64,000 bases of DNA from Clostridia bacterium (GCA_003246295.1 QKAS01000044.1:1-64000); one strand, 5' to 3'. Positions 52,419 through 61,530 are shown, counted from the stretch's first letter. Numbers and translations: made by a program. The notes: a model not told the origin generated them from the letters alone.

Positions 52419-53537
52419 TTATGCATGTTTTAAAAACATTTGCAATATATGACTTGCGTAAATAGAAAAAGCATCTCTATGTTGTTTTAATTCTTCGGTT
52501 AGTTCGAAATAGTATATAGTATCTTCATATTGTTGTTTGAAAAATGGTTCAAATAATGCTTCCCACTGAGGAAGATACTGAGAACGCTTTCTTGTATAGC
52601 AGCTGCGTGCAGTGGCAGGGATTCGATGTTCTTTTGATACAAACGATGCAACTGATTTATGGAGCGCTGTATCTTCAATTGGTAAATAATAATAGTCTTT
52701 ATAATTCGAATAAAAATATTTTAGTTCACCTTCAAGAATAGGAATTTTCAAGGTTCCTTCTTGATCCTTGCCGGTAAAGTAACAATCAAATTGCCCATAT
52801 GAGATTGCAACAGGAAGATTGGATGGAAGTTCAAGCTTCATTAAAAGTTCCTGCTTTTTTTCACCCTGAAAATCTTTATAGTAATTTGCCTGAACTTTTT
52901 TCACTTTGATAGAGTTAAAAAACAAGTCGCAATAGGCAAGAATAGGCAATAATGAAACAAGACCTACAAGATCATCTGCGTTATGCTGAATTAGTTGCTC
53001 AAAAAGTTCCTGGTCAGGGTTTGCAACATAAGTTTGATAAACACGAATCAATTCACCGCCGCTAAACGTATCTTCTCTGGATACGTTTAAAAATGTTTCA
53101 ATTGTTTTTTGCTTACAATCGGGGAGTTTTAATAACTGTTTACAGGGAAGCACTCTTTTGTATAGATCAATCGCATCCATTTTAGAGATTGCTTCAGACA
53201 GGCCAAAAACATTTGCTTTTTGTAATAAATATGGAACATCAAAGCGATTACCATTAAAGTGAATTATCTGTTTAAATTTTTGAGAGAAAACAAGAAATTC
53301 CTGAAGAATGGTTTTCTCTTCTGTAGAATCTTGTGCAAACCACTGAATTAAATGAAAACAGTCATTTTCATAATAGACACATCCAATGAGATAAAGTGAT
53401 GATGATGATGCAGAAAATCCTGTTGTTTCGATATCGAGAAAAATAGTCTCGGAAAGTGAGTGTTGACTTTTTATTGTATATGAAGTTTTCAAAGAGGAAA
53501 GCTTTGTTTTCATTGTTTTCATGATTTTGTGTTTCAT
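52419..53537 (-). CDS. YprB-like ribonuclease H-like exonuclease-domain protein
   Basis: The 372-residue protein has a DEDD-type exonuclease fold: FLDIETTGFS (motif I, near residue 35), IHFNGNRFDVPYLLQK (motif II, near 95) and HNADDLVGLVSLL (motif III, near 190). This pattern matches the YprB group, whose substrate is not established. The C-terminal 170 residues have no clear motif. The start is uncertain: AAAGGA abuts the first ATG, and another ATG five codons later is possible. It is divergent from rnfC. Confidence 0.85.
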   Translation of the reverse strand: MKHKIMKTMKTKLSSLKTSYTIKSQHSLSETIFLDIETTGFSASSSSLYLIGCVYYENDCFHLIQWFAQDSTEEKTILQEFLVFSQKFKQIIHFNGNRFDVPYLLQKANVFGLSEAISKMDAIDLYKRVLPCKQLLKLPDCKQKTIETFLNVSREDTFSGGELIRVYQTYVANPDQELFEQLIQHNADDLVGLVSLLPILAYCDLFFNSIKVKKVQANYYKDFQGEKKQELLMKLELPSNLPVAISYGQFDCYFTGKDQEGTLKIPILEGELKYFYSNYKDYYYLPIEDTALHKSVASFVSKEHRIPATARSCYTRKRSQYLPQWEALFEPFFKQQYEDTIYYFELTEELKQHRDAFSIYASHILQMFLKHA

Positions 53538-53667
53538 TCCTTTCGATATGTCTCGTCTGAGTGTAAGTTAGTTTTATAAAGTAACGTAATCATAGCATAT
53601 TTTTTTGATGATGTGATAGTAAATTTTATAGGGAAAGAAACACTTTTTTTGATTTCAATATAGTATT

Positions 53668-53697
53668 TTGACGCAAAAAATAGTATATTGTTATAGG
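53668..53697 (+). promoter_or_regulatory. Putative promoter of the rnf operon
   Basis: TTGACG, 18 bases and TATAGG lie about 50 bases before rnfC. The -35 is good and the -10 is moderate. The rest of the 210-base divergent spacer shows no other clear element. Confidence 0.4.
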
Positions 53698-53748
53698 TAA
53701 AATAAAGTTTTAATAAGTAACGTATAAATGAAGAAGAGAGGTTGTGCA

Positions 53749-55065
53749 ATGACAAATAGAACATTTCGAGGCGGATTGCATCCATATGACGGGAAGGAAT
53801 TGTCCAAGGACAAACCAATCAAAGATATCATGCCAAAAAGTGAATTATTATTTCCGCTTTCTCAACATATTGGGGCGCCAGCCGTACCGATTGTTGAAAA
53901 AGGAGAACATGTTCTGGCCGGACAGATGATTGCAAAAGCGGGTGGCTTTGTATCTGCGCCAATCTATGCATCTGTGTCTGGAACAATTACAACAATTGAA
54001 CCAAGAAGAGTTATTTCAGGAGAAATGGCAAACTGTATTGTAATTGAAAATGATGGGCTGTATGAGGAGATCGCACCTTTGGAAAAAGTGGATCTAGCAA
54101 GCCTGACCAAACAGGAGATTATTGAACGGATATCGTTGGCAGGTATTGTTGGAATGGGAGGCGCAGGATTTCCTACGCATGTAAAACTTTCTCCCAAGGA
54201 GCCTGATAAAATCACTTATGTTATTATAAACTGTGCCGAATGTGAGCCTTATCTTACTTCGGATTATAGAAGAATGATAGAGGAGCCTGATAAAATCATT
54301 GGAGGCTTAAAGATTATCCTACAGTTATTCGACAATGCAAAGGGGATTATTGCGATTGAAGACAATAAACCTGATTGTATTGAAATTATAAAGAAAATGG
54401 TAAAAGAAGAGCCAAGAATTGCAGTAAAATCATTAAAAACGAAATATCCACAGGGGGCAGAACGACAATTGATTTATGCTGTTACAAAGAGAGCAATTAA
54501 CTCTTCCATGTTGCCTGCGGATGCTGGCTGTGTAGTGAACAATGCAGATACTGCAGTTGCAGTACAGCAGGCAGTATTGTTTGGGAAACCATTAATTAGC
54601 AGAATTGTAACCGTTACTGGAGATGCAATAAGTAGCCCATCAAATTTCAGAGTACGTATGGGAATGAAAATGAGTGAACTTGTCGAAGAAGCGGGTGGAT
54701 TTTCCAAACAACCTGAAAAACTGATTTCGGGTGGACCAATGATGGGAATCAGTTTATTTGATCTTGATGTTCCTATTGTCAAGACATCCTCTGCACTTTT
54801 ATGTCTTAGCAAAGATGATGTATCAAAGTGGGAGCCAAGCGCATGCATTAATTGTGGAAAATGCGTTGAAGTCTGTCCGGGAAGGATCGTGCCAAGCCGA
54901 CTTGCTGATTATTCTGAACATAGCAATATAGAAGCGTTTGAAAAAGCGAATGGAATGGAATGTTGTGAATGCGGTTGCTGCAGTTATATCTGCCCTGCAA
55001 AAAGACAACTGACACAGTCTATTAAATCAATGCGTAAAATGATACTGGCAAACAGAAAAAAATAG
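53749..55065 (+). CDS. rnfC: Rnf complex subunit C
   Basis: RnfC is the NADH-side soluble subunit of the ion-pumping ferredoxin:NAD+ oxidoreductase. The ATG at 53749 follows GAGAGG and gives 438 residues. The N-terminal part has TFRGGLHPYDGKELS and the nucleotide/FMN region GIVGMGGAGFPTHVKL near residue 140. Two ferredoxin motifs end the protein, CINCGKCVEVCPGRI and CCECGCCSYICPAKR. It leads the six-gene rnfCDGEAB operon. Confidence 0.96.
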   Translation: MTNRTFRGGLHPYDGKELSKDKPIKDIMPKSELLFPLSQHIGAPAVPIVEKGEHVLAGQMIAKAGGFVSAPIYASVSGTITTIEPRRVISGEMANCIVIENDGLYEEIAPLEKVDLASLTKQEIIERISLAGIVGMGGAGFPTHVKLSPKEPDKITYVIINCAECEPYLTSDYRRMIEEPDKIIGGLKIILQLFDNAKGIIAIEDNKPDCIEIIKKMVKEEPRIAVKSLKTKYPQGAERQLIYAVTKRAINSSMLPADAGCVVNNADTAVAVQQAVLFGKPLISRIVTVTGDAISSPSNFRVRMGMKMSELVEEAGGFSKQPEKLISGGPMMGISLFDLDVPIVKTSSALLCLSKDDVSKWEPSACINCGKCVEVCPGRIVPSRLADYSEHSNIEAFEKANGMECCECGCCSYICPAKRQLTQSIKSMRKMILANRKK

Positions 55066-55077
55066 GAGGTTCCAATC

Positions 55078-56025
55078 GTGAATGATTTGACTAAAATATC
55101 GTCTAATCCACATACCAGATCAAAAATCACAACGGGCAATATTATGCTGACTGTGATTGTTGCGTTACTTCCAGCAACGTTGTTTGGTATTTATAATTTT
55201 GGAATCAGTGCATTAATCCTGATTCTGGTAACTATAGGTTCGGCCGTGCTTTCTGAATATTTTTATGAAAAATTTATGAAACAAAAAAGCACAATACATG
55301 ATCTCTCGGCGGTTGTTACAGGATTACTGCTGGCGTTAAATCTCCCCCCCGCAGCACCATGGTGGATTGGTGTGATTGGTGGTGCATTTGCAATTATAGT
55401 TGTTAAGATGTTGTTTGGAGGTATTGGACAGAATTTCATGAATCCTGCTCTGGCAGCAAGATGTTTTCTTATGATTTCGTTTGCATCTATTATGACAAAT
55501 TTTCAATGTGATGCATACTCACAGGCAACGCCACTTGCTACATTAAAATCTGGTGGTGTAGTAGATATCTTTTCCATGGTAACAGGAAAAATTCCTGGGA
55601 CCATTGGTGAGACATCAATGATTGCAATTGTGCTTGGCGCATGTATCCTGATCCTTACTGGAGTTATAGATTTGAAGATTCCAGGAAGTTATTTGATCAG
55701 TTTTGTCATCTTTATTTCTTTATTTGGTGGTAGAGGTTTTGATTATCAGTTTATCAGTGCACATCTTGCTGGCGGTGGTTTGATGTTAGGTGCATTTTTT
55801 ATGGCAACCGACTATGTAACCAGACCCATCACCTCAAAGGGACAAATTTTATATGGGATTCTGTTGGGAGTTTTGACGGGATTATTCCGTTTGTTTGGAG
55901 GATCAGCAGAAGGCGTATCCTATGCGATTATAATAAGTAATCTATTGGTTCCTTTAATTGAAAAAATTACAATGCCAAAAGGATTTGGAAGTGGAGGGCT
56001 AAAGCATGAAAAAAATGTTGCATGA
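55078..56025 (+). CDS. rnfD: Rnf complex subunit D, GTG start
   Basis: The 315-residue membrane subunit starts at GTG 55078, placed by AGGAGG 8 bases upstream; no in-frame ATG is near. It has about nine to ten helices. The motif SQATPLATL near residue 155 contains the Thr expected to carry covalent FMN. It takes part in moving electrons and ions through the membrane. The end overlaps rnfG by 20 bases. Confidence 0.95.
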   Translation: MNDLTKISSNPHTRSKITTGNIMLTVIVALLPATLFGIYNFGISALILILVTIGSAVLSEYFYEKFMKQKSTIHDLSAVVTGLLLALNLPPAAPWWIGVIGGAFAIIVVKMLFGGIGQNFMNPALAARCFLMISFASIMTNFQCDAYSQATPLATLKSGGVVDIFSMVTGKIPGTIGETSMIAIVLGACILILTGVIDLKIPGSYLISFVIFISLFGGRGFDYQFISAHLAGGGLMLGAFFMATDYVTRPITSKGQILYGILLGVLTGLFRLFGGSAEGVSYAIIISNLLVPLIEKITMPKGFGSGGLKHEKNVA

Positions 56026-56623
56026 TGCTTTTATTCTACTTGTAATCACATTGGTTGCAGGATTATGCCTTGGGTTTGTATATGAAGTAACGAAAGGACC
56101 TATAGCAGCTCAAAAAGAAAAAGCTAAAACAGAGGCTTATTTAGAGGTGTTTCAGGAGGCAGCTTCTTTTGAAGCAGACCCTGATTTTTCATCAGATCAG
56201 ATACAGAATGCACTGAACGAGGCAGGATTGACGGAAGTTTCTGTTCAGGAAGTTATGTTAGCACTTGATCAGAATAAGACAATGCTTGGTTATGTAGTAA
56301 CCGTTGTTTCACACGAAGGTTATTCTGGCGATATCACTTTTTCCGTAGGTGTTAAAAATGACAGTACGGTGAATGGAATTTCTATCTTATCTATTTCAGA
56401 GACAGCTGGACTTGGCATGAAAGCGAATACAGAAGAGTTTAAAAGCCAGTTTGCAGGTGTTAATACGTCCAAATTTGAATATACAAAATCTGGTGCTTCT
56501 GCTGACAATCAGATTGATGCAATCAGTGGTGCTACAATTACTACAAATGCGATTACAAATGGTGTAAATGCGGCACTGGAATACTGCAATCTTATGATAC
56601 AGGGAGGTGGACAGGATGAATAA
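56006..56623 (+). CDS. rnfG: Rnf complex subunit G
   Basis: The 205-residue subunit has one N-terminal membrane helix (about 8-30) and an extracellular FMN-binding domain. The motif DAISGATITTNAIT near 175 holds the Thr for ApbE-dependent flavinylation. A GGAGGGCTAAAGC site lies inside rnfD. Its stop overlaps rnfE. The domain is of the same type as the FMN-binding protein encoded at 27789. Confidence 0.95.
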   Translation: MKKMLHDAFILLVITLVAGLCLGFVYEVTKGPIAAQKEKAKTEAYLEVFQEAASFEADPDFSSDQIQNALNEAGLTEVSVQEVMLALDQNKTMLGYVVTVVSHEGYSGDITFSVGVKNDSTVNGISILSISETAGLGMKANTEEFKSQFAGVNTSKFEYTKSGASADNQIDAISGATITTNAITNGVNAALEYCNLMIQGGGQDE

Positions 56624-57347
56624 AGCTGGAGAACGTATGTGGAATGGGCTTGTAAAAGAGAACCCTACATTTGTTATGATGCTTGGGATGTGTCCTACAC
56701 TGGCGGTAACAACATCAGCAATCAATGGACTTGGAATGGGACTCACGACAACAGCGGTACTTGCAATGAGTAACCTGTTAATAGCAATGCTTCGGAATGT
56801 TATACCTGACAGAGTCAGAATTCCAGCTTTTATCGTTATCATTGCTTCGTTTGTTACTGTATTAGAATTATTACTTGAGGGCTATCTGCCGTCTTTATAT
56901 ACTTCACTTGGCATCTATATTCCTCTTATTGTAGTAAACTGTATCATTCTTGGACGAGCTGAAGCTTATGCATCAAAACATTCCATGCTGCCATCGTTTT
57001 TTGATGGTCTTGGTATGGGACTTGGATTTACAGTGGGTCTGACGAGTATAGGCATTGTACGAGAAATCATTGGAGCAGGACAAATCTTTGGATATCAACT
57101 GCTTCCCCTGGCTGATGCAACAAAAGGAATCCAAGGTTATACACCTGTTAGTATTTTTATTTTGGCTCCTGGCGCATTTTTTGTACTTGCAGGGCTCACA
57201 GCAGTACAGAACAAAGTTAAAATGAATCTTGCATCCAAAAAGAAAGAAACGCAGACAGTAAATGCAACCGCTTCTTCGTGCGAGAGTGGATGCGGATCCT
57301 GTAACGGATGCACACCAAAGTTTATAGATGATGGAAAAGAAGAATAG
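56616..57347 (+). CDS. rnfE: Rnf complex subunit E with cysteine-rich C-terminal tail
   Basis: The start at 56616 follows GGAGGTGGACAGG and gives 243 residues. About six membrane helices and motifs such as NPTFVMMLGMCPTLAVT match RnfE, including the Cys that would help bind the membrane-embedded iron-sulfur cluster. After the last helix comes a cytoplasmic tail of about 45 residues with the pattern C-x3-C-x2-C-x2-C (SCESGCGSCNGC), which is not part of the core family. It could bind metal or a cluster. Overlaps rnfG by 8 bases. Confidence 0.93.
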   Translation: MNKAGERMWNGLVKENPTFVMMLGMCPTLAVTTSAINGLGMGLTTTAVLAMSNLLIAMLRNVIPDRVRIPAFIVIIASFVTVLELLLEGYLPSLYTSLGIYIPLIVVNCIILGRAEAYASKHSMLPSFFDGLGMGLGFTVGLTSIGIVREIIGAGQIFGYQLLPLADATKGIQGYTPVSIFILAPGAFFVLAGLTAVQNKVKMNLASKKKETQTVNATASSCESGCGSCNGCTPKFIDDGKEE

Positions 57348-57358
57348 GAGGTGGACAT

Positions 57359-57934
57359 ATGAAAGAATTACTTATGATCGCAATCGGATCAGCACTTGTT
57401 AATAATGTAGTATTAAGTCAGTTTCTTGGACTATGTCCATTTCTTGGTGTGTCAAAAAAGATAAATACTGCAGCGGGGATGGGTACAGCTGTAATTTTTG
57501 TTATTACACTTGCATCTGCTGTAACTGGTGCTATTTACCAGTTCATTCTGGTTCCATTGGACGTAACCTATCTGCAGACGATTGTTTTTATTCTTATTAT
57601 TGCAGCATTGGTACAATTTGTTGAAATGGTGTTGAAAAAATATCTGCCGGCTTTATATAAAGCACTAGGTGTGTATCTCCCGCTTATTACAACGAACTGT
57701 GCAGTGTTAGGTGTTGCGTTAAACAATGTCAAAAAATCATACGATATTGGTACAGGCGTTGTAAATGGGTTTGCGACTGCATTTGGATTTACAGTTGCGA
57801 TTGTCATTATGGCAGGCCTCAGAGAAAAAATGGAGTACAATGATATTCCAAAAGCATTTCAGGGTATGCCGATCGTACTTGTAACAGCTGGTCTTATGGC
57901 AATTGCGTTTTTCGGATTTTCCGGATTATTATAG
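57359..57934 (+). CDS. rnfA: Rnf complex subunit A
   Basis: The 191-residue membrane subunit has about six helices and is a structural mirror of RnfE. It carries NNVVLSQFLGLCPFLGVSK and TTNCAVLGVALNN, with the cysteines expected to share a cluster with RnfE. An AGGAGGTGGACAT site precedes the ATG, 11 bases after rnfE. Confidence 0.96.
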   Translation: MKELLMIAIGSALVNNVVLSQFLGLCPFLGVSKKINTAAGMGTAVIFVITLASAVTGAIYQFILVPLDVTYLQTIVFILIIAALVQFVEMVLKKYLPALYKALGVYLPLITTNCAVLGVALNNVKKSYDIGTGVVNGFATAFGFTVAIVIMAGLREKMEYNDIPKAFQGMPIVLVTAGLMAIAFFGFSGLL

Positions 57935-57945
57935 GGGGTTGAAGC

Positions 57946-58752
57946 ATGAATCTGACGAATATTATACTGGCTGTGGCAATCATTGGAGGCGTTGGGCTTT
58001 TTATTGGATTGTTCCTGGGATTTGCTTCAAGAAAATTTCATGTATACAAAGATGAAAGAGAAGAAGAAGTGCTTGCAGCACTTCCAGGCAATAACTGTGG
58101 AGGTTGTGGTTATGCAGGCTGTGCTAATCTTGCAGAGGCAATCGTAAAAGGAGAAGCACCTGCGGATGCCTGTCCGGTTGGAGGAGAAGCTGTTGCAAAA
58201 GATGTTGCAGCAATTATGGGAATTGATGCTGGAACATCAAAAAGAATGACTGCATTTGTTAAGTGTGGAGGAACAAAAGAAAAGGCAAAAGAAGATTATG
58301 AGTATCATGGAGTTCAAAGCTGTAAAATGGCAGCATTTGTTCCAAATGGAGGACCGAAATCCTGTAAATATGGCTGTCTTGGTTATGGCGATTGCGTAAA
58401 AGTATGCCCTTTTGATGCAATTCATATCGTCGACGGGATTGCACGTGTGGATGCAGAGTCTTGTAAGGCATGCAACAAATGTGTGATAGAATGTCCAAAG
58501 AATATTATTGAACTGGTTCCTTATGATTCAAAACAGGTAGTTAGATGTGTTTCGCAGGATAAAGGACCAGTCGTCATGAAAATATGTGAAGTTGGATGTA
58601 TTGCGTGTGGAATCTGTAAGAAGGTATGCCCTGTGGATGCGGTTACCGTTGAAAATTTCATCGCCTATATAGATCAGGAAAAATGTATTCAATGTGGAGC
58701 ATGCAGTGAAAAATGTCCTAAAAAAGTAATAACAATGGATGGAATGAAATAA
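57946..58752 (+). CDS. rnfB: Rnf complex subunit B (ferredoxin-accepting polyferredoxin)
   Basis: The 268-residue subunit starts with a membrane helix (about 4-26), then the cluster domain CGGCGYAGCANLAEAIV. Four ferredoxin-like cysteine motifs follow: CKYGCLGYGDCVKVCP, CKACNKCVIECP, CIACGICKKVCP and CIQCGACSEKCP. It should take electrons from reduced ferredoxin. An AGGGGGTTGAAGC site precedes the ATG. The last gene of the operon; a stem-loop lies just downstream. Confidence 0.96.
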   Translation: MNLTNIILAVAIIGGVGLFIGLFLGFASRKFHVYKDEREEEVLAALPGNNCGGCGYAGCANLAEAIVKGEAPADACPVGGEAVAKDVAAIMGIDAGTSKRMTAFVKCGGTKEKAKEDYEYHGVQSCKMAAFVPNGGPKSCKYGCLGYGDCVKVCPFDAIHIVDGIARVDAESCKACNKCVIECPKNIIELVPYDSKQVVRCVSQDKGPVVMKICEVGCIACGICKKVCPVDAVTVENFIAYIDQEKCIQCGACSEKCPKKVITMDGMK

Positions 58753-58770
58753 ATTAAATGATAGAAATTG

Positions 58771-58799
58771 CTCTGTGGCTAAGATACCTGTCCACAGAG
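58771..58799 (+). promoter_or_regulatory. Stem-loop between rnfB and udk
   Basis: CTCTGTGG pairs perfectly with CCACAGAG around a 13-base loop, directly before the udk ribosome binding site. No T tract follows, so it is more likely an RNA structure affecting udk translation or message processing than a terminator. Confidence 0.5.
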
Positions 58800-58811
58800 T
58801 GGGAGGTAAAA

Positions 58812-59447
58812 ATGAACCGAGTATGTGTTGTAGGGATTGCCGGTGGGTCTGCTTGTGGCAAAACAACAATTGTAAACCGTATTAAAGAAAATTTTGGTGA
58901 TGATATTGTTGTAATCAGCCATGATTCTTATTATAAAGCACATGATGAACTTGATTATGATGACAGAGCAAAACTTAATTATGATCATCCTTCTTCCTTT
59001 GATACAGACAGAATGGTAGAAGACATTAAGAATCTGAAAGAAAATAAAGAAATAAGAGTACCGGTCTATGATTATACAATTCATAACCGCTCTATGGAAA
59101 CCATAAAAGTATCTCCTAAAAAGGTTGTAATCATTGAAGGAATTCTGATATTGGAAAACAAAGATTTGCGTGATCTTATGGATATTAAAGTGTATGTGGA
59201 TACGGACGCAGACGAGAGACTGATGAGAAGAATGAAAAGGGATATGATTGAGCGTGCAAGAAGTGTTGAATCAGTCTTGCAGCAGTATGCTGAGACCGTA
59301 AAACCGATGCATGAACAATTTATCGAGCCTTCAAAGAAGTATGCAGATATTATCATACCAAGAGGGGGAGAAAATCTCACTGGTATCCACATATTGCAAG
59401 AACATTTAAAGTTAATGTTAGAGAAAGAAGAATTTGAACAACAATAA
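58812..59447 (+). CDS. udk: Uridine kinase
   Basis: The start at 58812 follows GGGAGGTAAAA and gives 211 residues, the standard Udk length. The P-loop is GIAGGSACGKTTIVNRI; then SHDSYYKAHDEL and the conserved NYDHPSSFDTD, PVYDYTIHNRS and ERLMRRMKRDM motifs follow. It phosphorylates uridine and cytidine with ATP or GTP. It may be read from the rnf promoter, as no terminator intervenes. Confidence 0.95.
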   Translation: MNRVCVVGIAGGSACGKTTIVNRIKENFGDDIVVISHDSYYKAHDELDYDDRAKLNYDHPSSFDTDRMVEDIKNLKENKEIRVPVYDYTIHNRSMETIKVSPKKVVIIEGILILENKDLRDLMDIKVYVDTDADERLMRRMKRDMIERARSVESVLQQYAETVKPMHEQFIEPSKKYADIIIPRGGENLTGIHILQEHLKLMLEKEEFEQQ

Positions 59448-59467
59448 CCCAGAAAAGGAGAGCAAAC

Positions 59468-60634
59468 TTGAAATTTGATGATGAACCCTATTACAATGAG
59501 TTTAAGAGCAGTTCCATGATAGCAGCAACTGTCGCAGCGATGGTTTCAGGTTTCTTTCTGATTATTGGTATTGTTGTATTTCTCAATCGTGACCAGATTT
59601 TTGAAGAGAATAAATCGGGACAAGTGACGCAGAAAGAGAGCAATCACGAAACAAAGCAACTCGAAGGATATGATAGTGAAAATCAGGTAAGTGATGCCCT
59701 AAATGGTTATATTTCAGGAAGTACACTCACTTCTGATGAACTTGATTTCTGGGATATGTATCAGGAAGAAAGTGATACAAAACCAACAACAACACCAGAG
59801 ACATCTGACGAAATCAATGGGAGTAAGCAAAATAATACTGCTGAAAGTAAGTCCGATACAGAAGTGATTGATGAGCACAAGAACCAGACACAGGTCACAA
59901 AGTCAGATGGTACACTGGAATGGCTTACAATTAATCCTTACATTACCAAGCATACCTACGATTTTTCGGGTTTGGTATTAAAGGGATCCATTATGGAATA
60001 TTATGAAGACAGCAGAAAAATATCAAAAGCTGGCATTGATGTTTCAAAAGAACAGGGACAAATAGATTTTAACAAAGTGAAAAAGGCAGGCATTGATTTT
60101 GTAATGATAAAAGCCGGTGCTAGAGGATATGGCAGCGGACAGTTAATCGCAGATGAGAAGTTTGAAACAAACTTGCAAGCAGCAACGCAGGCAGGACTTG
60201 GAATAGGTGTTTATTTTTTTTCACAGGCAGTTACGGAAGCGGAAGCGGTTGAAGAAGCAAATCTGGTTCTTGCAGGCTTAAAAGAAACAAAACTAATTTA
60301 TCCTGTAGTTTTTGATATGGAATCCATTAAAGGTGATACAGCAAGGATTGATGGACTGAAAAAAGAAGATCGGACTAAGATTGCCAAAGCTTTTCTGGAT
60401 ACAATAAAAGCGGCTGGTTATAAAACCATGATTTATGGCAATAAAGAATGGTTGCTTACAAAAATCAATCTTTCAACACTTTCAGAATTTGATATATGGC
60501 TTTCGCAGGAAGCAGATATTCCGGACTATCCATATAAATTTAGTATATGGCAATATAGCTTTAACGGTACGGTGGATGGTATTTCGGGCAAAGTGGATAT
60601 GAATATCAGTTTTATAGATTATGAAGCCAAGTAA
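59468..60634 (+). CDS. Membrane-anchored GH25 lysozyme-type muramidase, TTG start
   Basis: The TTG at 59468 has AAAAGGAG 7 bases upstream, and no better start exists. The 388-residue protein has one membrane helix (about 17-40) and a low-complexity Ser/Thr/Asp/Glu linker to about 150. A GH25 domain follows (about 185-388): GIDVSKEQGQIDF with the first catalytic Asp, GVYFFSQAVT, VVFDMES with the second acidic pair, and FSIWQYSFNGTVDGI. It should cleave cell-wall glycan from outside, for remodelling. The end meets the convergent AP2-like gene after one base. Confidence 0.93.
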   Translation: MKFDDEPYYNEFKSSSMIAATVAAMVSGFFLIIGIVVFLNRDQIFEENKSGQVTQKESNHETKQLEGYDSENQVSDALNGYISGSTLTSDELDFWDMYQEESDTKPTTTPETSDEINGSKQNNTAESKSDTEVIDEHKNQTQVTKSDGTLEWLTINPYITKHTYDFSGLVLKGSIMEYYEDSRKISKAGIDVSKEQGQIDFNKVKKAGIDFVMIKAGARGYGSGQLIADEKFETNLQAATQAGLGIGVYFFSQAVTEAEAVEEANLVLAGLKETKLIYPVVFDMESIKGDTARIDGLKKEDRTKIAKAFLDTIKAAGYKTMIYGNKEWLLTKINLSTLSEFDIWLSQEADIPDYPYKFSIWQYSFNGTVDGISGKVDMNISFIDYEAK

Positions 60635-60635
60635 T

Positions 60636-61430
60636 TCAATGATCAATGTGATAGAGTTTCTTTGAAATTTTAATACGTGAATAGATGTCTGCATATTCAG
60701 AATTACTGATTTCTTCAATATAATTCACTGCATAGTTTTTATCTATACTTTGAGACTTTACGACATCTACAGCCTTATTGTAAGCAATTGCGGCTTCTAC
60801 TTCTGTTGGGTAGACGCCAACCAGAAAATTTCCATTCACATGAAGTTGTACTTTGTATTTTTGAATCCCCTTGATTTCCGTTTTAAAAACACCCTGATAG
60901 CGGTTGATGATCAGAATGTTTTCATAACGAAAGTCATGGGGATTTCCATTTATAAAACGATAATCACGGTCTGCAACTGCATAGTTTTTTATTCCATAGC
61001 GATTCATGATATTATACTGCATCCCATAGTCAGACACAAAAAGATGTCCGCCTCTTTTCATGATTTTATGCATGGAATAGTAGAACAAATCTTCAAGATC
61101 AAAGATAAGTTGAATAGAGGGTGTTAAATAATAATAAAAAAATTTTTGCTTGATATAGATTGGGTTGCAAAAATAGATCGCATTATCTCTGAAATTAATC
61201 AGTGATACCCATTTGTCAAATGAGAGAATATTGCTTTTGCTCCAAGATTCTAGCAGGATGGATGTATCTTCAAGAAGTGACCACGCTTCCCGATAGGCAA
61301 GATGTGCCTTGATCATTGAATCAAAACTCCCAAGGCTGATATGCTTTGTACAATAAGTAAGGGAGGAACGATAATAGATGCTATTATTTTTCTTTTTGCT
61401 GATACTGACACCGGGAAGTCTCTGATCCAT
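60636..61430 (-). CDS. AP2/HNH-like DNA-binding protein
   Basis: The 264-residue protein has two AP2-like segments. The first is near residues 6-55 (PGVSISKKKNNSIYYRSS, LGSFDSMIKAHLAYREAW). The second is near 178-225 (YQGVFKTEIKGIQKYKVQLH, GVYPTEVEAAIAYNKA). Between them, INGNPHDFRYENILI near 160 resembles the end of an HNH motif, but the preceding histidines are changed. It looks like a domesticated relative of phage or homing HNH-AP2 endonucleases and may now be a regulator. A promoter (TTGAGT-N17-TATACT) precedes it on the minus strand. The function is unknown. Confidence 0.65.
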   Translation of the reverse strand: MDQRLPGVSISKKKNNSIYYRSSLTYCTKHISLGSFDSMIKAHLAYREAWSLLEDTSILLESWSKSNILSFDKWVSLINFRDNAIYFCNPIYIKQKFFYYYLTPSIQLIFDLEDLFYYSMHKIMKRGGHLFVSDYGMQYNIMNRYGIKNYAVADRDYRFINGNPHDFRYENILIINRYQGVFKTEIKGIQKYKVQLHVNGNFLVGVYPTEVEAAIAYNKAVDVVKSQSIDKNYAVNYIEEISNSEYADIYSRIKISKKLYHIDH

Positions 61431-61478
61431 AGTTGTCTCCTGTAAATTTGGAAAGTATGTATTGAATTTATATGGTAT

Positions 61479-61507
61479 AGTATAGCATTTTAGTGATAAT
61501 AACTCAA
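61479..61507 (-). promoter_or_regulatory. Minus-strand promoter of the AP2-like gene
   Basis: On the minus strand TTGAGT, exactly 17 bases and TATACT, about 50 bases before the gene start. Confidence 0.65.
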
Positions 61508-61530
61508 TTTCAGAATCAAGGTTGTTTTGT

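Noticed and set aside
56396..56842. Open frame of 148 codons antisense to rnfG and rnfE
   Set aside because: Opposes two well-supported genes that overlap each other; no ribosome site or family resemblance.
60750..61127. Open frame of 125 codons antisense to the AP2-like gene
   Set aside because: The minus-strand frame is longer, has a promoter with correct spacing and a recognisable domain pattern; the plus frame has none.
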